Assembly (NCBI GenBank): GCA_016464795.1
Contig: JAEKNN010000062.1
Span: forward strand, 1-64,000
DNA: 64,000 nt
Source of the DNA: Candidatus Amunia macphersoniae
GTDB taxonomy: Bacteria > Chloroflexota > Dormibacteria > Aeolococcales > Aeolococcaceae
Reading direction: 5' to 3'
Numbering within the stretch: the first letter of the stretch is position 1; each line of letters starts with the position of its first letter. Below the pieces are notes generated by a model, which saw only the letters and a list, made by a program, of their open reading frames with translations, did no database searches and had not been told where the DNA came from. The position numbers and the translations under genes were made by a program. Positions 15,983 to 23,863 of the stretch are shown in pieces.

Positions 15983-16996
15983 ATGGCCGACACGGTGAGC
16001 CCTGATCTTGCCGCGGCTCCGGCCAAGGTTGGCCGCGACCGGCACCGCGGCCTGGAGCTGCTCCGCGCCACCGAAGCGGCCGCCCTGTCGGTGGGGCGCT
16101 GGTTGGGCCGTGGTGACAAGGCAGGCACGCGCGACGCCGGCCAACAGGTGATGGAGGAGGCGCTGGTTGGCATGCCCTTCGACGGACGGGTGGTGATCGG
16201 CCCCGAGGGTGGCAACAGCAACCTCACCCCCGGCCGCCGAATCGGCGTCGGCCGCGACCGCGTCGACCTGGCGGTCATCCCTGTTGACGGGGTAAGCCTG
16301 GTGTCTCGCGGGCTCAGCCAGGCGCTGAGCATCGCGGCCGCCGCGGAGTCCGGCGGGATCCTGTCGCCGCCGCCGGTCGCGTACATGCACAAGATCGCGG
16401 TCGGGCCGGCCGCCAAGGGGGCGGTCGACATCTCTGACACCCCTGAGAACAACCTCCGGCGCATCGCCTTCGCGATGGACGTCCAGGTCCAGGACCTCAC
16501 GGTGATCATGCTCGACCGTCCCCGCCACCAGGCCCTCCTCGAGCGGGTGCGCTCGTTGGGGGCGCGCGTGGCACTGATCTCCGACGGTGATGCCGGCGCG
16601 GCGATGATGGCCGCCTGGCCGGGCAGTGGCGTCGACGTGATGATCGGCTCAGGCGGCACCCAAGAGGCGATCGTGGCCGCGTGCGCGATGCGCTGTCTGG
16701 GTGGTGAGCTGCACTGTCGTCCCTGGGTGCGCCACGAGGACGAGGCGGTGGCGGTGCGGGCTGCGGGCTTCGACCCCGACGAGGCGATCAGCATGGAGCG
16801 GCTGGTCCCCGGACGCCAGGTCAGCATCGCCGTGACCGGGATCAGCGGTGGCGGGATCCTTCGGGGCGTCCAGTACCACAACTGGTGGGCCGAGACCCAC
16901 AGCCTGGTGATGCGCGCCCAGAGCGGGACAGTGCGCGAGATCCTCACCAAGCACCATGTGGCGCTGCCGCCAGAGGGGGCACGGAGAGTCCATTGA
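15983..16996 (+). CDS. glpX: GlpX-like class II fructose-1,6-bisphosphatase family protein with altered metal motif
   Basis: 337 aa from ATG 15983. Family landmarks include YMHKIAVGPAAKGAVDIS, TVIMLDRPRHQALLERVRSLGARVALISDGD and GSGGTQEAIVAACAMRCLGG. GlpX enzymes use conserved acidic motifs GEGEID and DPIEGT for Mg2+ and substrate phosphate. Here these positions read GPEGGN (residues 73-78) and IPVDGV (99-104), so the first Asp and the catalytic Thr are absent. The protein may have lost FBPase activity, use a different substrate, or belong to a distinct subfamily. Overall length is normal. Confidence 0.82.
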   Translation: MADTVSPDLAAAPAKVGRDRHRGLELLRATEAAALSVGRWLGRGDKAGTRDAGQQVMEEALVGMPFDGRVVIGPEGGNSNLTPGRRIGVGRDRVDLAVIPVDGVSLVSRGLSQALSIAAAAESGGILSPPPVAYMHKIAVGPAAKGAVDISDTPENNLRRIAFAMDVQVQDLTVIMLDRPRHQALLERVRSLGARVALISDGDAGAAMMAAWPGSGVDVMIGSGGTQEAIVAACAMRCLGGELHCRPWVRHEDEAVAVRAAGFDPDEAISMERLVPGRQVSIAVTGISGGGILRGVQYHNWWAETHSLVMRAQSGTVREILTKHHVALPPEGARRVH

Positions 16997-17057
16997 GAGT
17001 CGGGCGGCGAGGGGGTGGGGGTTGCGTGTCCCGCCAGACTGTGTAATCATGTAATTC

Positions 17058-17600
17058 ATGAGAGCACAGCAAGAGGCGCAGGCCTCGTTCACCGACGACG
17101 AGCTGTCCGGCTGGTTTGCGGGGCGGATCCCCGATGACCTGTTCTCCGGGCCCCCGACCATCACCGCCGACCGCGACGAGATCCTGATCGTCGGTGTCGT
17201 TGCCGAGCCCGAGCTGCCCGCTGACGCGAGCGCGGCGGCCCGCAATGCCGCCCGGTCGGCGCGCATCAGCAGGTTCCGCGACGAGACCCGCGAGCGGCGC
17301 ATCGGCGTGGCCGCCGAGGCCGAGAGGCTGTTCGGCCGCAAGGTCTCGTGGGGTGCGCGCTGCGGGGAGGTCGAGGAGCACTTCACAACCCTGGGCGTGC
17401 CGGTGATGACCCGGCTTCGTCTGGGTGACCGCGCGGTGCTCGACACCCTCATCGACGCCGGGGTGGCGCGGAGCCGGAGTGAGGCTCTGGCCTGGTGCGT
17501 GAGGCTGGTGAGCAGGCACCAGGACGAGTGGATCAAGAGCCTTCGCGAGGCCCTCTCGGCTGTCGAGAAGGTGCGCAGCGAGGGTCCCGCAGCCGGCTGA
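17058..17600 (+). CDS. Uncharacterised protein with C-terminal ribbon-helix-helix-like segment
   Basis: 180 aa; I do not recognise the family by name. The N-terminal part reads DELSGWFAGRIPDDLFSGPPTITADRDEILIVG, an Asp/Glu-rich alpha/beta region with charged Arg-rich middle (ARISRFRDETRERRIGVAAEAERLFG). Residues about 130-160 (VMTRLRLGDRAVLDTLIDAGVARSRSEALAWCV) resemble a CopG/RHH fold: a beta strand, a helix, a turn with SRSEA, then a helix. This suggests DNA or RNA binding, but that is inference. AT-rich sequence TGTAATCATGTAATTC sits just before the ATG. It ends 1 nt before the HtrA-like gene. Confidence 0.7.
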   Translation: MRAQQEAQASFTDDELSGWFAGRIPDDLFSGPPTITADRDEILIVGVVAEPELPADASAAARNAARSARISRFRDETRERRIGVAAEAERLFGRKVSWGARCGEVEEHFTTLGVPVMTRLRLGDRAVLDTLIDAGVARSRSEALAWCVRLVSRHQDEWIKSLREALSAVEKVRSEGPAAG

Positions 17601-17601
17601 C

Positions 17602-18573
17602 GTGGCCATCCAGCCACCGCCGAGCGCCGGGGCAGACGAAGCGCCGCTCGATGCGTACTCGCGTGTTGTCAGCAGCGTGGCCGCAGCGCTCGCCCCGTCC
17701 GTGGTCAGCTTGCTGGTCGACAGGCAGAGGGCTGCGAAGCGGGTGCCGGGTGGGAGCGGATCGGCCTGGGTGCTGACACCCGATGGCTACCTGGTCACCT
17801 CGGCGCATGTGGTCCATGGCTCCGCCGGCGGCAGCGCGCACGTCGCCGACGGGCGCCGGCTGCCCTTCGAGGTGATCGGCACCGATGTGCTCTCCGATCT
17901 CGCCGTGGTGCGAACCGCAGCCTGCGACCTGGTGCCGGCGCCGATCGGTGACGCCGACCGGCTGCGCGTGGGCGAGCTGGTGGTCGCCATCGGCAACCCT
18001 CACGGTCTGGCCGGTTCGGTGACCGCCGGTGTGGTCAGCGCGCTGGGTCGATCCCTGCCCATCGTCGCCGGCGACCACCGCAGCGTGGTGGAGAACGTCA
18101 TCCAGACCGATGCCGCCCTCAATCCCGGCAACTCTGGTGGAGCCCTGGCCGACGGCAGCGGGCGGGTGGTCGGGGTCACAGCCCTGGCGGGCTACGGGCT
18201 GGGGTTGGCGGTCCCGGTCAACCCCACCACCCTCGGCATGATCGCCGCGCTGATCAGGCACGGTCGGGTGCGACGAGCGTTTCTGGGCGTCGCCGGCCGT
18301 GCCTACCAGCTGTCACCCCGGCTCGCCGCCCAGCTGGGGCGGCCGCGGGGCATGCGGGTGGTGGAGGTGGTCCCGGCGAGCGCCGCCGACGGTGCCCGGA
18401 TTCGGCCCGGAGACGTCATCGTCGAGGTCGAGGGACGGCCGGTGCAGACTGCCGGCGACCTCCAGCGGCTGATGGCGTCGGACCTTGTCGACCGGTTCGC
18501 CATCCTTCGGGTGGTGCGCGATGGCGACCTGCTCAACATGACGGTGATCCCGGCCGAGCTTCGCGCCGCCTGA
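17602..18573 (+). CDS. HtrA/DegP-like S1C serine protease with PDZ domain
   Basis: 323 aa from GTG 17602. The triad is intact: His69 in DGYLVTSAHVV, Asp99 in VLSDLAVV, Ser178 in NPGNSGGAL. A C-terminal PDZ domain covers about residues 225-320 (GMRVVEVVPASAADGARIRPGDVIVEVEGRPV). No signal peptide or membrane anchor is visible, so it appears cytosolic, unlike typical HtrA proteins. An upstream start does not exist in frame without overlapping the RHH-like gene, so an anchor is not simply missed. Probable role: protein quality control or regulated proteolysis. Compare with the triad-less, anchored relative at 12482. Confidence 0.88.
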   Translation: MAIQPPPSAGADEAPLDAYSRVVSSVAAALAPSVVSLLVDRQRAAKRVPGGSGSAWVLTPDGYLVTSAHVVHGSAGGSAHVADGRRLPFEVIGTDVLSDLAVVRTAACDLVPAPIGDADRLRVGELVVAIGNPHGLAGSVTAGVVSALGRSLPIVAGDHRSVVENVIQTDAALNPGNSGGALADGSGRVVGVTALAGYGLGLAVPVNPTTLGMIAALIRHGRVRRAFLGVAGRAYQLSPRLAAQLGRPRGMRVVEVVPASAADGARIRPGDVIVEVEGRPVQTAGDLQRLMASDLVDRFAILRVVRDGDLLNMTVIPAELRAA

Positions 18574-18614
18574 GCTGACCTGCGCCGGCGAGGCCGACCC
18601 CGATCGGACGCTCA

Positions 18615-19880
18615 GTGGAGCACATCCATACTCCAGTGATGCGCCTCGTCGTGGGCCGGCCGGACGGCTCCATCGAACTCCTCAACGGTTACCGTGCGGC
18701 GGCACGAAACGGCCGCCGGCTCATGGCTGTCAGCCCGGCCGAGCTGCTTCCGCTTCCGGACTCGGCGACCCTCGCTCAGCTGCCCGGCCGCCGGCCGCTG
18801 GCCATCGACAGCTCCGGCGCCGGCGTGGAGGTGGAGGGTGACTGGCTCGCGGTCGCCGCGGTGCTGCCGGTGGGCCACCTCCGCACCCTGCTCCCCGCAA
18901 CCGTCCGCGACCCCGGCGCTCGTCGGCTTCCGCTGTTCGGCTACACAGCGGTGGTCGAGCACGACGGTGACCTCATGTGCGCCGCGCTCGGCACCGACAG
19001 CTTCGACTGGTGGCGGCCGGCCCACTACGCCCGCGCCGACCTGCCGATGGCTGTCGACGCCGCCCGGCAGGCGCTCCCCGGCAACCGGCTGGTGGAGCAC
19101 CTGGCCACCTGCGCCCTCGAGAACCGCTGCTACACGGCGCAGAACACCTTCCATCGGCGATACGAGGGCGCGCTGCCCGCCTCCCCAGCCTGCAATGCCG
19201 ACTGCCTCGGATGCATCTCGCTACAGACGGACGGAGAGGTGCCGGCGCCTCAGGACCGAATGCGCTTCGCACCCACCGCTGACGAGCTGGTGGAGGTGGC
19301 GGACTGGCACCTCACCGGTGACGACGCGGCCATGGTCTCGTTCGGCCAGGGCTGCGAGGGTGAAGCGCTCACCAGGGACGACACGCTGGTCGAGGCCACC
19401 CGGCGGATTCGTGAGCTGCACCCGGGGGCGACCATCCACATCAACACCAACGGCAGCAAGCCCCACATCCTGGAGCGGCTGATCGACGCCGGCCTCAACA
19501 GCGTGCGGATCAGCGCCATCTCCTTCAGCGATGCCGTCTTCCGCCGTTACTACCGACCGATCGGCTACGGCCTCGACGATGTGGTCGCCTGTGGCGCGTT
19601 GATGCGGGCGCACGGTGGCCAGGTGTGCCTCAACCTGCTCACCTTCCCGGGTGTCACCGACGTGGTGGAAGAGATCGAGGCGACCGCGGCCGCCTGTCAC
19701 TCCATGGGCGTCCACCAGGTGCAATGGCGCTCGCTCAACGTCGACCACGACTGGCTGCTCGACGTGCTCCCCGAGCTGCCCACCGGCATCGGCATGCGGG
19801 CGGCTCACTCGCGGCTGCGCGACCTGCTGCCCGGTGTGGCCCACGGCAACTTCACCAGGCCGGTCGCAGCCGCCGTCTGA
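18615..19880 (+). CDS. Radical SAM protein with long N-terminal domain
   Basis: 421 aa from GTG 18615. The 4Fe-4S cluster motif CNADCLGC (CX3CX2C, Cys193, 197 and 200) lies mid-protein, followed by a radical SAM barrel: VSFGQGCEGEALTRDDTLVEA, HINTNGSKPHILERLIDAGLNSVRIS, and a C-terminal region with QWRSLNVDHDW. The first 190 residues form a separate domain (LVVGRPDGSIELLNGYRAAARNGR...) that I cannot name; it resembles substrate-binding or leader regions rather than a second cluster site. Such proteins typically modify peptides, tRNA or cofactors; neighbours (HtrA, L31) do not identify the substrate. Confidence 0.85.
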   Translation: MEHIHTPVMRLVVGRPDGSIELLNGYRAAARNGRRLMAVSPAELLPLPDSATLAQLPGRRPLAIDSSGAGVEVEGDWLAVAAVLPVGHLRTLLPATVRDPGARRLPLFGYTAVVEHDGDLMCAALGTDSFDWWRPAHYARADLPMAVDAARQALPGNRLVEHLATCALENRCYTAQNTFHRRYEGALPASPACNADCLGCISLQTDGEVPAPQDRMRFAPTADELVEVADWHLTGDDAAMVSFGQGCEGEALTRDDTLVEATRRIRELHPGATIHINTNGSKPHILERLIDAGLNSVRISAISFSDAVFRRYYRPIGYGLDDVVACGALMRAHGGQVCLNLLTFPGVTDVVEEIEATAAACHSMGVHQVQWRSLNVDHDWLLDVLPELPTGIGMRAAHSRLRDLLPGVAHGNFTRPVAAAV

Positions 19881-19909
19881 GCTCGACCGGGCGGCAAACC
19901 GGCGCATGG

Positions 19910-19915
19910 TATGCT
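19910..19915 (+). promoter_or_regulatory. Putative rpmE promoter -10 (TATGCT)
   Basis: TATGCT lies about 34 nt before the rpmE ATG, allowing a short leader of about 27 nt. Confidence 0.4.
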
Positions 19916-19949
19916 GGTATCCGTTCCCATCCCCGCGTTTCCGAGTGCC

Positions 19950-20186
19950 ATGAAGACCGAGATCCATCCCCAGTACCACACCGACGCGTCGGTCACCTGC
20001 CTCTGCGGCAACACATTTACCACCGGTTCCACGCTTGCAGAGCTGAAGACCGAGGTGTGCTCGGTCTGCCATCCGTTCTTCACCGGCACCCAGCGCATCA
20101 TCGATACGGGCGGCCAGGTGGAGCGCTTCCGACGTCGCGCTGCGGCCAAGACCGGGTCTGCAACAACGCCGCCACCAACGGCCTGA
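19950..20186 (+). CDS. rpmE: 50S ribosomal protein L31
   Basis: 78 aa from ATG 19950 ([23 protein letters not shown]), the universal L31 start; 13 upstream codons are not part of the family. Zinc-binding cysteines are present (TCLCG and [11 protein letters not shown]), so this is the Zn-binding (C+) form. The [21 protein letters not shown] segment is conserved. The C-terminal 15 residues are an Ala/Thr/Pro tail. It opens the translation-related cluster rpmE - DUF1385 - prfA - prmC. Confidence 0.97.
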   Translation: MKTEIHPQYHTDASVTCLCGNTFTTGSTLAELKTEVCSVCHPFFTGTQRIIDTGGQVERFRRRAAAKTGSATTPPPTA

Positions 20187-20203
20187 TCGCGCTCGACCCC
20201 GCG

Positions 20204-20209
20204 TAGAGT
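20204..20209 (+). promoter_or_regulatory. Putative -10 box (TAGAGT), leaderless type
   Basis: TAGAGT ends 7 nt before ATG 20217; this favours ATG 20217 over GTG 20208 or 20214 as the DUF1385 start. Confidence 0.4.
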
Positions 20210-20216
20210 GGGTGTG

Positions 20217-21188
20217 ATGCGACGCCCCGGCTTCCGCGACATCCTGCTCACGGCTGCGCTCAGCGCCGCCACGGCTCCCCCGCAGATGTTCTTCTACGGC
20301 GGACAGGCGGTGATCGAGGGGGTGCTGATGCGCGGCCGTCACCACTACGCCGTGGCAGCGCGCCGGCCGGACGGCACCATCACCGTCCGTTCAGAGATGC
20401 TCACCTCGCGGGTCTACACCAACCCGATCTGGGCCAGGCCCTTCCTGCGCGGGGTGGCCGGCCTGGTCGAGATGCTCGGGCTGGGGATGCGTGCGCTGCA
20501 ATGGTCGGCCAACGTCCAGCTCGGCGAGGAGACGCAGCTCACCGCCGCCACCCTGCGGGTGACGATCGCTGTCTCGACGGCGTTCGCGCTCGGTCTGTTC
20601 ATCGGCCTTCCGCTGCTGCTCGCCAGCGTTCTCCACCGCGGCGGTTCGCAGCGGAGCGCCCTCGGCGTGCTCATCGAGGGTGTGATCCGTGCCGTGATCC
20701 TGCTCGGCTATCTGGCGCTCATCGGCAGGCTGGCGAGCGTGCGGCGCATGTTCGAGTACCACGGCGCCGAGCACAAGGCGATCAACTGCCTCGAAACCGG
20801 TGCTGCCGTCGACGTTGCCCACGTGCGCACCAGCAGCCGCCTCCATCCCCGCTGTGGAACGGGCTTCCTGGTGGTGGTGGCACTGGTGAGTGTGGTCGTC
20901 TTCACCCCGCTGGGGGTGCTGCCGATCCCCGTGCGTCTGGCCCTGCAGGTGTTGCTGGTGCCGGTGGTCGCCGGGATCTCCTACGAAGCCATCCGCGGCC
21001 TGGCCCGCGTCCGCCACACTGGGTTTGGTCGGGCCGCGCTGGTGCCGGTTCTGGCCACCCAGCGTCTCTCGACTCGCGAGCCCAATGACCGCCAGATCGA
21101 GGTCGCCATCTGCGCTCTCGACGCCGCCCGGGCCGGGGAGAGCACGGTCAGCGAGGTCCACGACGCCGCCGCCACTGCGCGGGGCTAA
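20217..21188 (+). CDS. DUF1385 (YqhQ-like) membrane protein
   Basis: 323 aa. Diagnostic phrases are FYGGQAVIEGVLMRG near the N-terminus, MFEYHGAEHKAINCLE, and RLHPRCGTGFLVVVALVSVVVF. Four or five transmembrane helices are predicted (ALGLFIGLPLLLASVLH, AVILLGYLALIG, FLVVVALVSVVVF, VRLALQVLLVPVVAGISY). The family is metal-related by its conserved His/Glu/Cys residues but has no proven activity; it is often found between rpmE and prfA as here. Start ATG 20217 chosen for the upstream -10 spacing; GTG 20208 would add three residues. Confidence 0.92.
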   Translation: MRRPGFRDILLTAALSAATAPPQMFFYGGQAVIEGVLMRGRHHYAVAARRPDGTITVRSEMLTSRVYTNPIWARPFLRGVAGLVEMLGLGMRALQWSANVQLGEETQLTAATLRVTIAVSTAFALGLFIGLPLLLASVLHRGGSQRSALGVLIEGVIRAVILLGYLALIGRLASVRRMFEYHGAEHKAINCLETGAAVDVAHVRTSSRLHPRCGTGFLVVVALVSVVVFTPLGVLPIPVRLALQVLLVPVVAGISYEAIRGLARVRHTGFGRAALVPVLATQRLSTREPNDRQIEVAICALDAARAGESTVSEVHDAAATARG

Positions 21189-21191
21189 CCT
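21186..21191 (+). promoter_or_regulatory. Putative -10 box (TAACCT) before prfA
   Basis: TAACCT ends 9 nt before ATG 21201 and overlaps the DUF1385 stop; it suggests an internal, nearly leaderless promoter. Confidence 0.35.
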
Positions 21192-21200
21192 GTCCGAGCC

Positions 21201-22289
21201 ATGGCCGGGATCGACGATCGACTGCGCGCGCTCGAGGAGCGATTCGACGAGATCGGCGTCCAGCTCGCCGAGCCCGACGCCTACAGCGACATCGATCGTG
21301 TCCAGCAGCTGTCCCAGGAGCAGGCGCGCCTGCGTGAGGTGGTGGAGACCGGCCGCGCCTGGCGGGCCGCACGGCTGGCGGTGCGGGAGTCGCAGGAGAT
21401 GCAGCGCAACCAGAGCGACGCCGACATCGTCGAGCTGGCGGCCGAGGAGGAGACCACTCAGAGAGCTCTGGAGGAGAGAGCCCAACAGCACCTGCGAACC
21501 CTGCTCGTGCCCACCGACCCCAATGATCAGCGCGACGTGGTTGTCGAGATCCGCGCCGGGACCGGTGGCGACGAGGCGGCGATCTTCGCCGCCGACCTCT
21601 TTCGCATGTACGGCCGCTATGCCGAGCGCCAGCGCTGGCGGGTTGAACTCCTCGAGGCCAGCGAGTCGGGCACCCACGGGTTCAAGGAGGTGATCTTCGA
21701 GGTGCACGGCCACGCGGCCTACTCGAAGCTGAAGTTCGAGTCAGGGGTGCACAGGGTTCAGCGCGTCCCGCAGACCGAGTCCCAGGGGCGCATCCACACC
21801 TCGGCGGCGTCGGTGGTGGTGCTCCCCGAGGCCGACGAGGTGGAGGTGACCATCGCCGAGAATGAGCTGAAGATCGACGTCTACCGGAGCACCGGTCCCG
21901 GTGGGCAGAGCGTCAACACCACCGATTCGGCGGTGCGCATCACCCACCTCCCGACCGGCCTGGTGGTCACCTGCCAGGACGAGAAATCGCAGATCAAGAA
22001 CCGTGCCAAGGCGCTGCGCGTGCTGCGGGCGCGGCTCTACGACCTGGCCCAGGCCGAGCGCGACGCCGAGCTGAGGGCGACGCGGCGGTCCGCGGTCGGC
22101 AGCGGCGATCGCAGCGAGAAGATCCGTACTTACAACTATCCGCAGTCGCGGATCACCGACCACCGCATCCACCTCGATGTCTTCCAGCTCACCAAGGTCA
22201 TGGACGGAGAGCTCGACATGCTCATCGAGCCGCTCGCCCAGGAGGACCAGGCCCAGCGCCTTCTCGACGACGAGGACGGCCATGGCTGA
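21201..22289 (+). CDS. prfA: Peptide chain release factor 1
   Basis: 362 aa. RF1 rather than RF2 is shown by [23 protein letters not shown] (the RF1-type stop-codon region) and the catalytic GGQ in [25 protein letters not shown] near residue 235. An N-terminal coiled coil (residues 1-100) and [15 protein letters not shown] near the end complete the fold. It releases nascent chains at UAG and UAA. prmC, which methylates the GGQ glutamine, follows 30 nt downstream. Confidence 0.97.
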   Translation: MAGIDDRLRALEERFDEIGVQLAEPDAYSDIDRVQQLSQEQARLREVVETGRAWRAARLAVRESQEMQRNQSDADIVELAAEEETTQRALEERAQQHLRTLLVPTDPNDQRDVVVEIRAGTGGDEAAIFAADLFRMYGRYAERQRWRVELLEASESGTHGFKEVIFEVHGHAAYSKLKFESGVHRVQRVPQTESQGRIHTSAASVVVLPEADEVEVTIAENELKIDVYRSTGPGGQSVNTTDSAVRITHLPTGLVVTCQDEKSQIKNRAKALRVLRARLYDLAQAERDAELRATRRSAVGSGDRSEKIRTYNYPQSRITDHRIHLDVFQLTKVMDGELDMLIEPLAQEDQAQRLLDDEDGHG

Positions 22290-22319
22290 TGCTCGGCCTG
22301 GCGCGCCGCCGCCCGTCGG

Positions 22320-23207
22320 GTGACCACTGTGCGCACCCTGATGGAGGTGGTGCGGCTGAGCGCCGGGTACCTCGAGAGCCACGGCAGCAGCTCGCCCCGC
22401 CTGGACGCGGAGCTGCTCGCGGCCCAGGCGCTGCGGCTGCGTCGCATCGACCTCTATCTGCAGTTCGACCGGCCACTGGAGGAGGCCCAGCTCGGCGCCA
22501 TTCGTCGCCTGGTTCGCCGGCGCGGGGAGGGGGAGCCGGTGGCGCACATCACCGGAGAGCGTGAGTTCCACGGTCGCGCCTTCGCTGTCTCTCCAGACGT
22601 GCTCATCCCCCGTCCGGAGACCGAGACGCTCGTCGAGATTGCGCTCGCCAAGGCGCGATCATGGGCGGGTGACGGGCACAGCCTGCGCATTGCCGACATC
22701 GGCACCGGCAGCGGCTGCATCGCGGTCACCCTTGCCCACGAGCTTCCGGGGGCCCACCTGGTGGCCACCGAGCTCAGCGAGACGGCGCTCGACCTGGCCC
22801 GCTCGAACATGGCGCGGCACTGCGTCGGGGCGAGGGTGGACTGCGTCCAGGGCTCCTGGTGCTCGCCTCTGGCCGGTCAGGTCTTCGACATGGTTGTCTC
22901 CAACCCCCCCTACATCGCCAGCGGCGAGCTGGCCGGCCTGGCCCGTGATGTGCGCGAGCACGAGCCGCGGCTGGCCCTGGACGGTGGCGCCGATGGGCTG
23001 GCCGCCTACCGGGAGCTGCTTCCCTCCATCGCCACCGTGCTGGCGGCTGATGGGTGGGTAGCACTCGAGGTGGACATACATGCGGCTCAAGAGGTGACCG
23101 ACCTGGGAGTCGCTGCCCTCGGCCCTGCGGTGCGGGCGCGCGCTCACTCCGACCTCACCGGGCGGCCGCGGGTGGTCGTTCTCGATCGCGGACCGGCGGC
23201 GGGCTGA
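22320..23207 (+). CDS. prmC: Release factor glutamine methyltransferase PrmC (HemK)
   Basis: 295 aa from GTG 22320 (GTG 22329 is an alternative). It methylates the glutamine of the GGQ motif in release factors. The N-terminal helical RF-binding domain (TLMEVVRLSAGYLESHGSSSPRLDAELL) is followed by GEREFHGRAFAVSPDVLIPRPETE, the SAM-binding IADIGTGSGCIAVTLA and the catalytic VVSNPPYI near residue 197. The pairing with prfA upstream fits the function. Confidence 0.95.
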   Translation: MTTVRTLMEVVRLSAGYLESHGSSSPRLDAELLAAQALRLRRIDLYLQFDRPLEEAQLGAIRRLVRRRGEGEPVAHITGEREFHGRAFAVSPDVLIPRPETETLVEIALAKARSWAGDGHSLRIADIGTGSGCIAVTLAHELPGAHLVATELSETALDLARSNMARHCVGARVDCVQGSWCSPLAGQVFDMVVSNPPYIASGELAGLARDVREHEPRLALDGGADGLAAYRELLPSIATVLAADGWVALEVDIHAAQEVTDLGVAALGPAVRARAHSDLTGRPRVVVLDRGPAAG

Positions 23208-23209
23208 CC

Positions 23210-23818
23210 ATGGCCGCCACGCCGCATGCCGGCCCGGAGGATCTCTCAGCGGCGCTCGATGCACTGCGCCGCGGTGAGGTCGTGGCGGTGACCACCGACA
23301 CCGTGTACGGGCTGGCGTGCGATCCTGCCAACCCAGCGGCTGTGGAGCGGGTGTACGAGCTCAAACAGCGGCCGGGGGATCTCGAGCTGACCCTGCTGAC
23401 TGCCAGCGCAGCCGAGCTCGACACCCTGGTGTGCTGGAGTCCGGCGGCCAGGGTGCTGGCCGCACGCTTCTGGCCCGGACCCCTGTCGCTGGTGCTGCCG
23501 GTCGGAGATCGTCGCCTGTCAGTCCCGCGCCGAGGTGCCACCGTCTGTGTGCGAGTCCCTGCTCACGGTGCGCTGCTCGAGCTGCTCGGCCGAAGTGGGC
23601 CGCTGGCCAGCACCAGCGCCAATCGCCACGGCGAGCCTGCCGCCACCACCGCCAGCATGGTCCGCGAGCTTTTCGGCGGGGGCGTTGGGGTGGTTCTCGA
23701 AGGTGACCGCCCGGGTGGCACGGCCTCCACTATCATCGACTGCAGCGTGACGCCGCCGCGTGTCCTGCGCGAGGGCCCAATCGACAGCCGCAGTCTCGGC
23801 GAGCTCGTGCAGGGCTGA
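23210..23818 (+). CDS. tsaC: Threonylcarbamoyl-AMP synthase (TsaC/Sua5 YrdC domain)
   Basis: 202 aa from ATG 23210, 2 nt after the prmC stop. It forms threonylcarbamoyl-AMP from threonine, bicarbonate and ATP, the first step of tRNA t6A37 synthesis. YrdC fold markers: GEVVAVTTDTVYGLACDP, ELKQRPGDLELTLL, FWPGPLSLVLP, VRVPAH and LASTSANRHGEPAA, then EGDRPGGTASTIIDCS. It lacks the C-terminal Sua5 domain, so it is a TsaC-length enzyme. The partners tsaE, tsaB and tsaD are at 59.9-62.6 kb. Confidence 0.94.
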   Translation: MAATPHAGPEDLSAALDALRRGEVVAVTTDTVYGLACDPANPAAVERVYELKQRPGDLELTLLTASAAELDTLVCWSPAARVLAARFWPGPLSLVLPVGDRRLSVPRRGATVCVRVPAHGALLELLGRSGPLASTSANRHGEPAATTASMVRELFGGGVGVVLEGDRPGGTASTIIDCSVTPPRVLREGPIDSRSLGELVQG

Positions 23819-23863
23819 CCACCGGGTGGTGGCGCTTCCGACACCGAGGAGGTCGACGACAGC

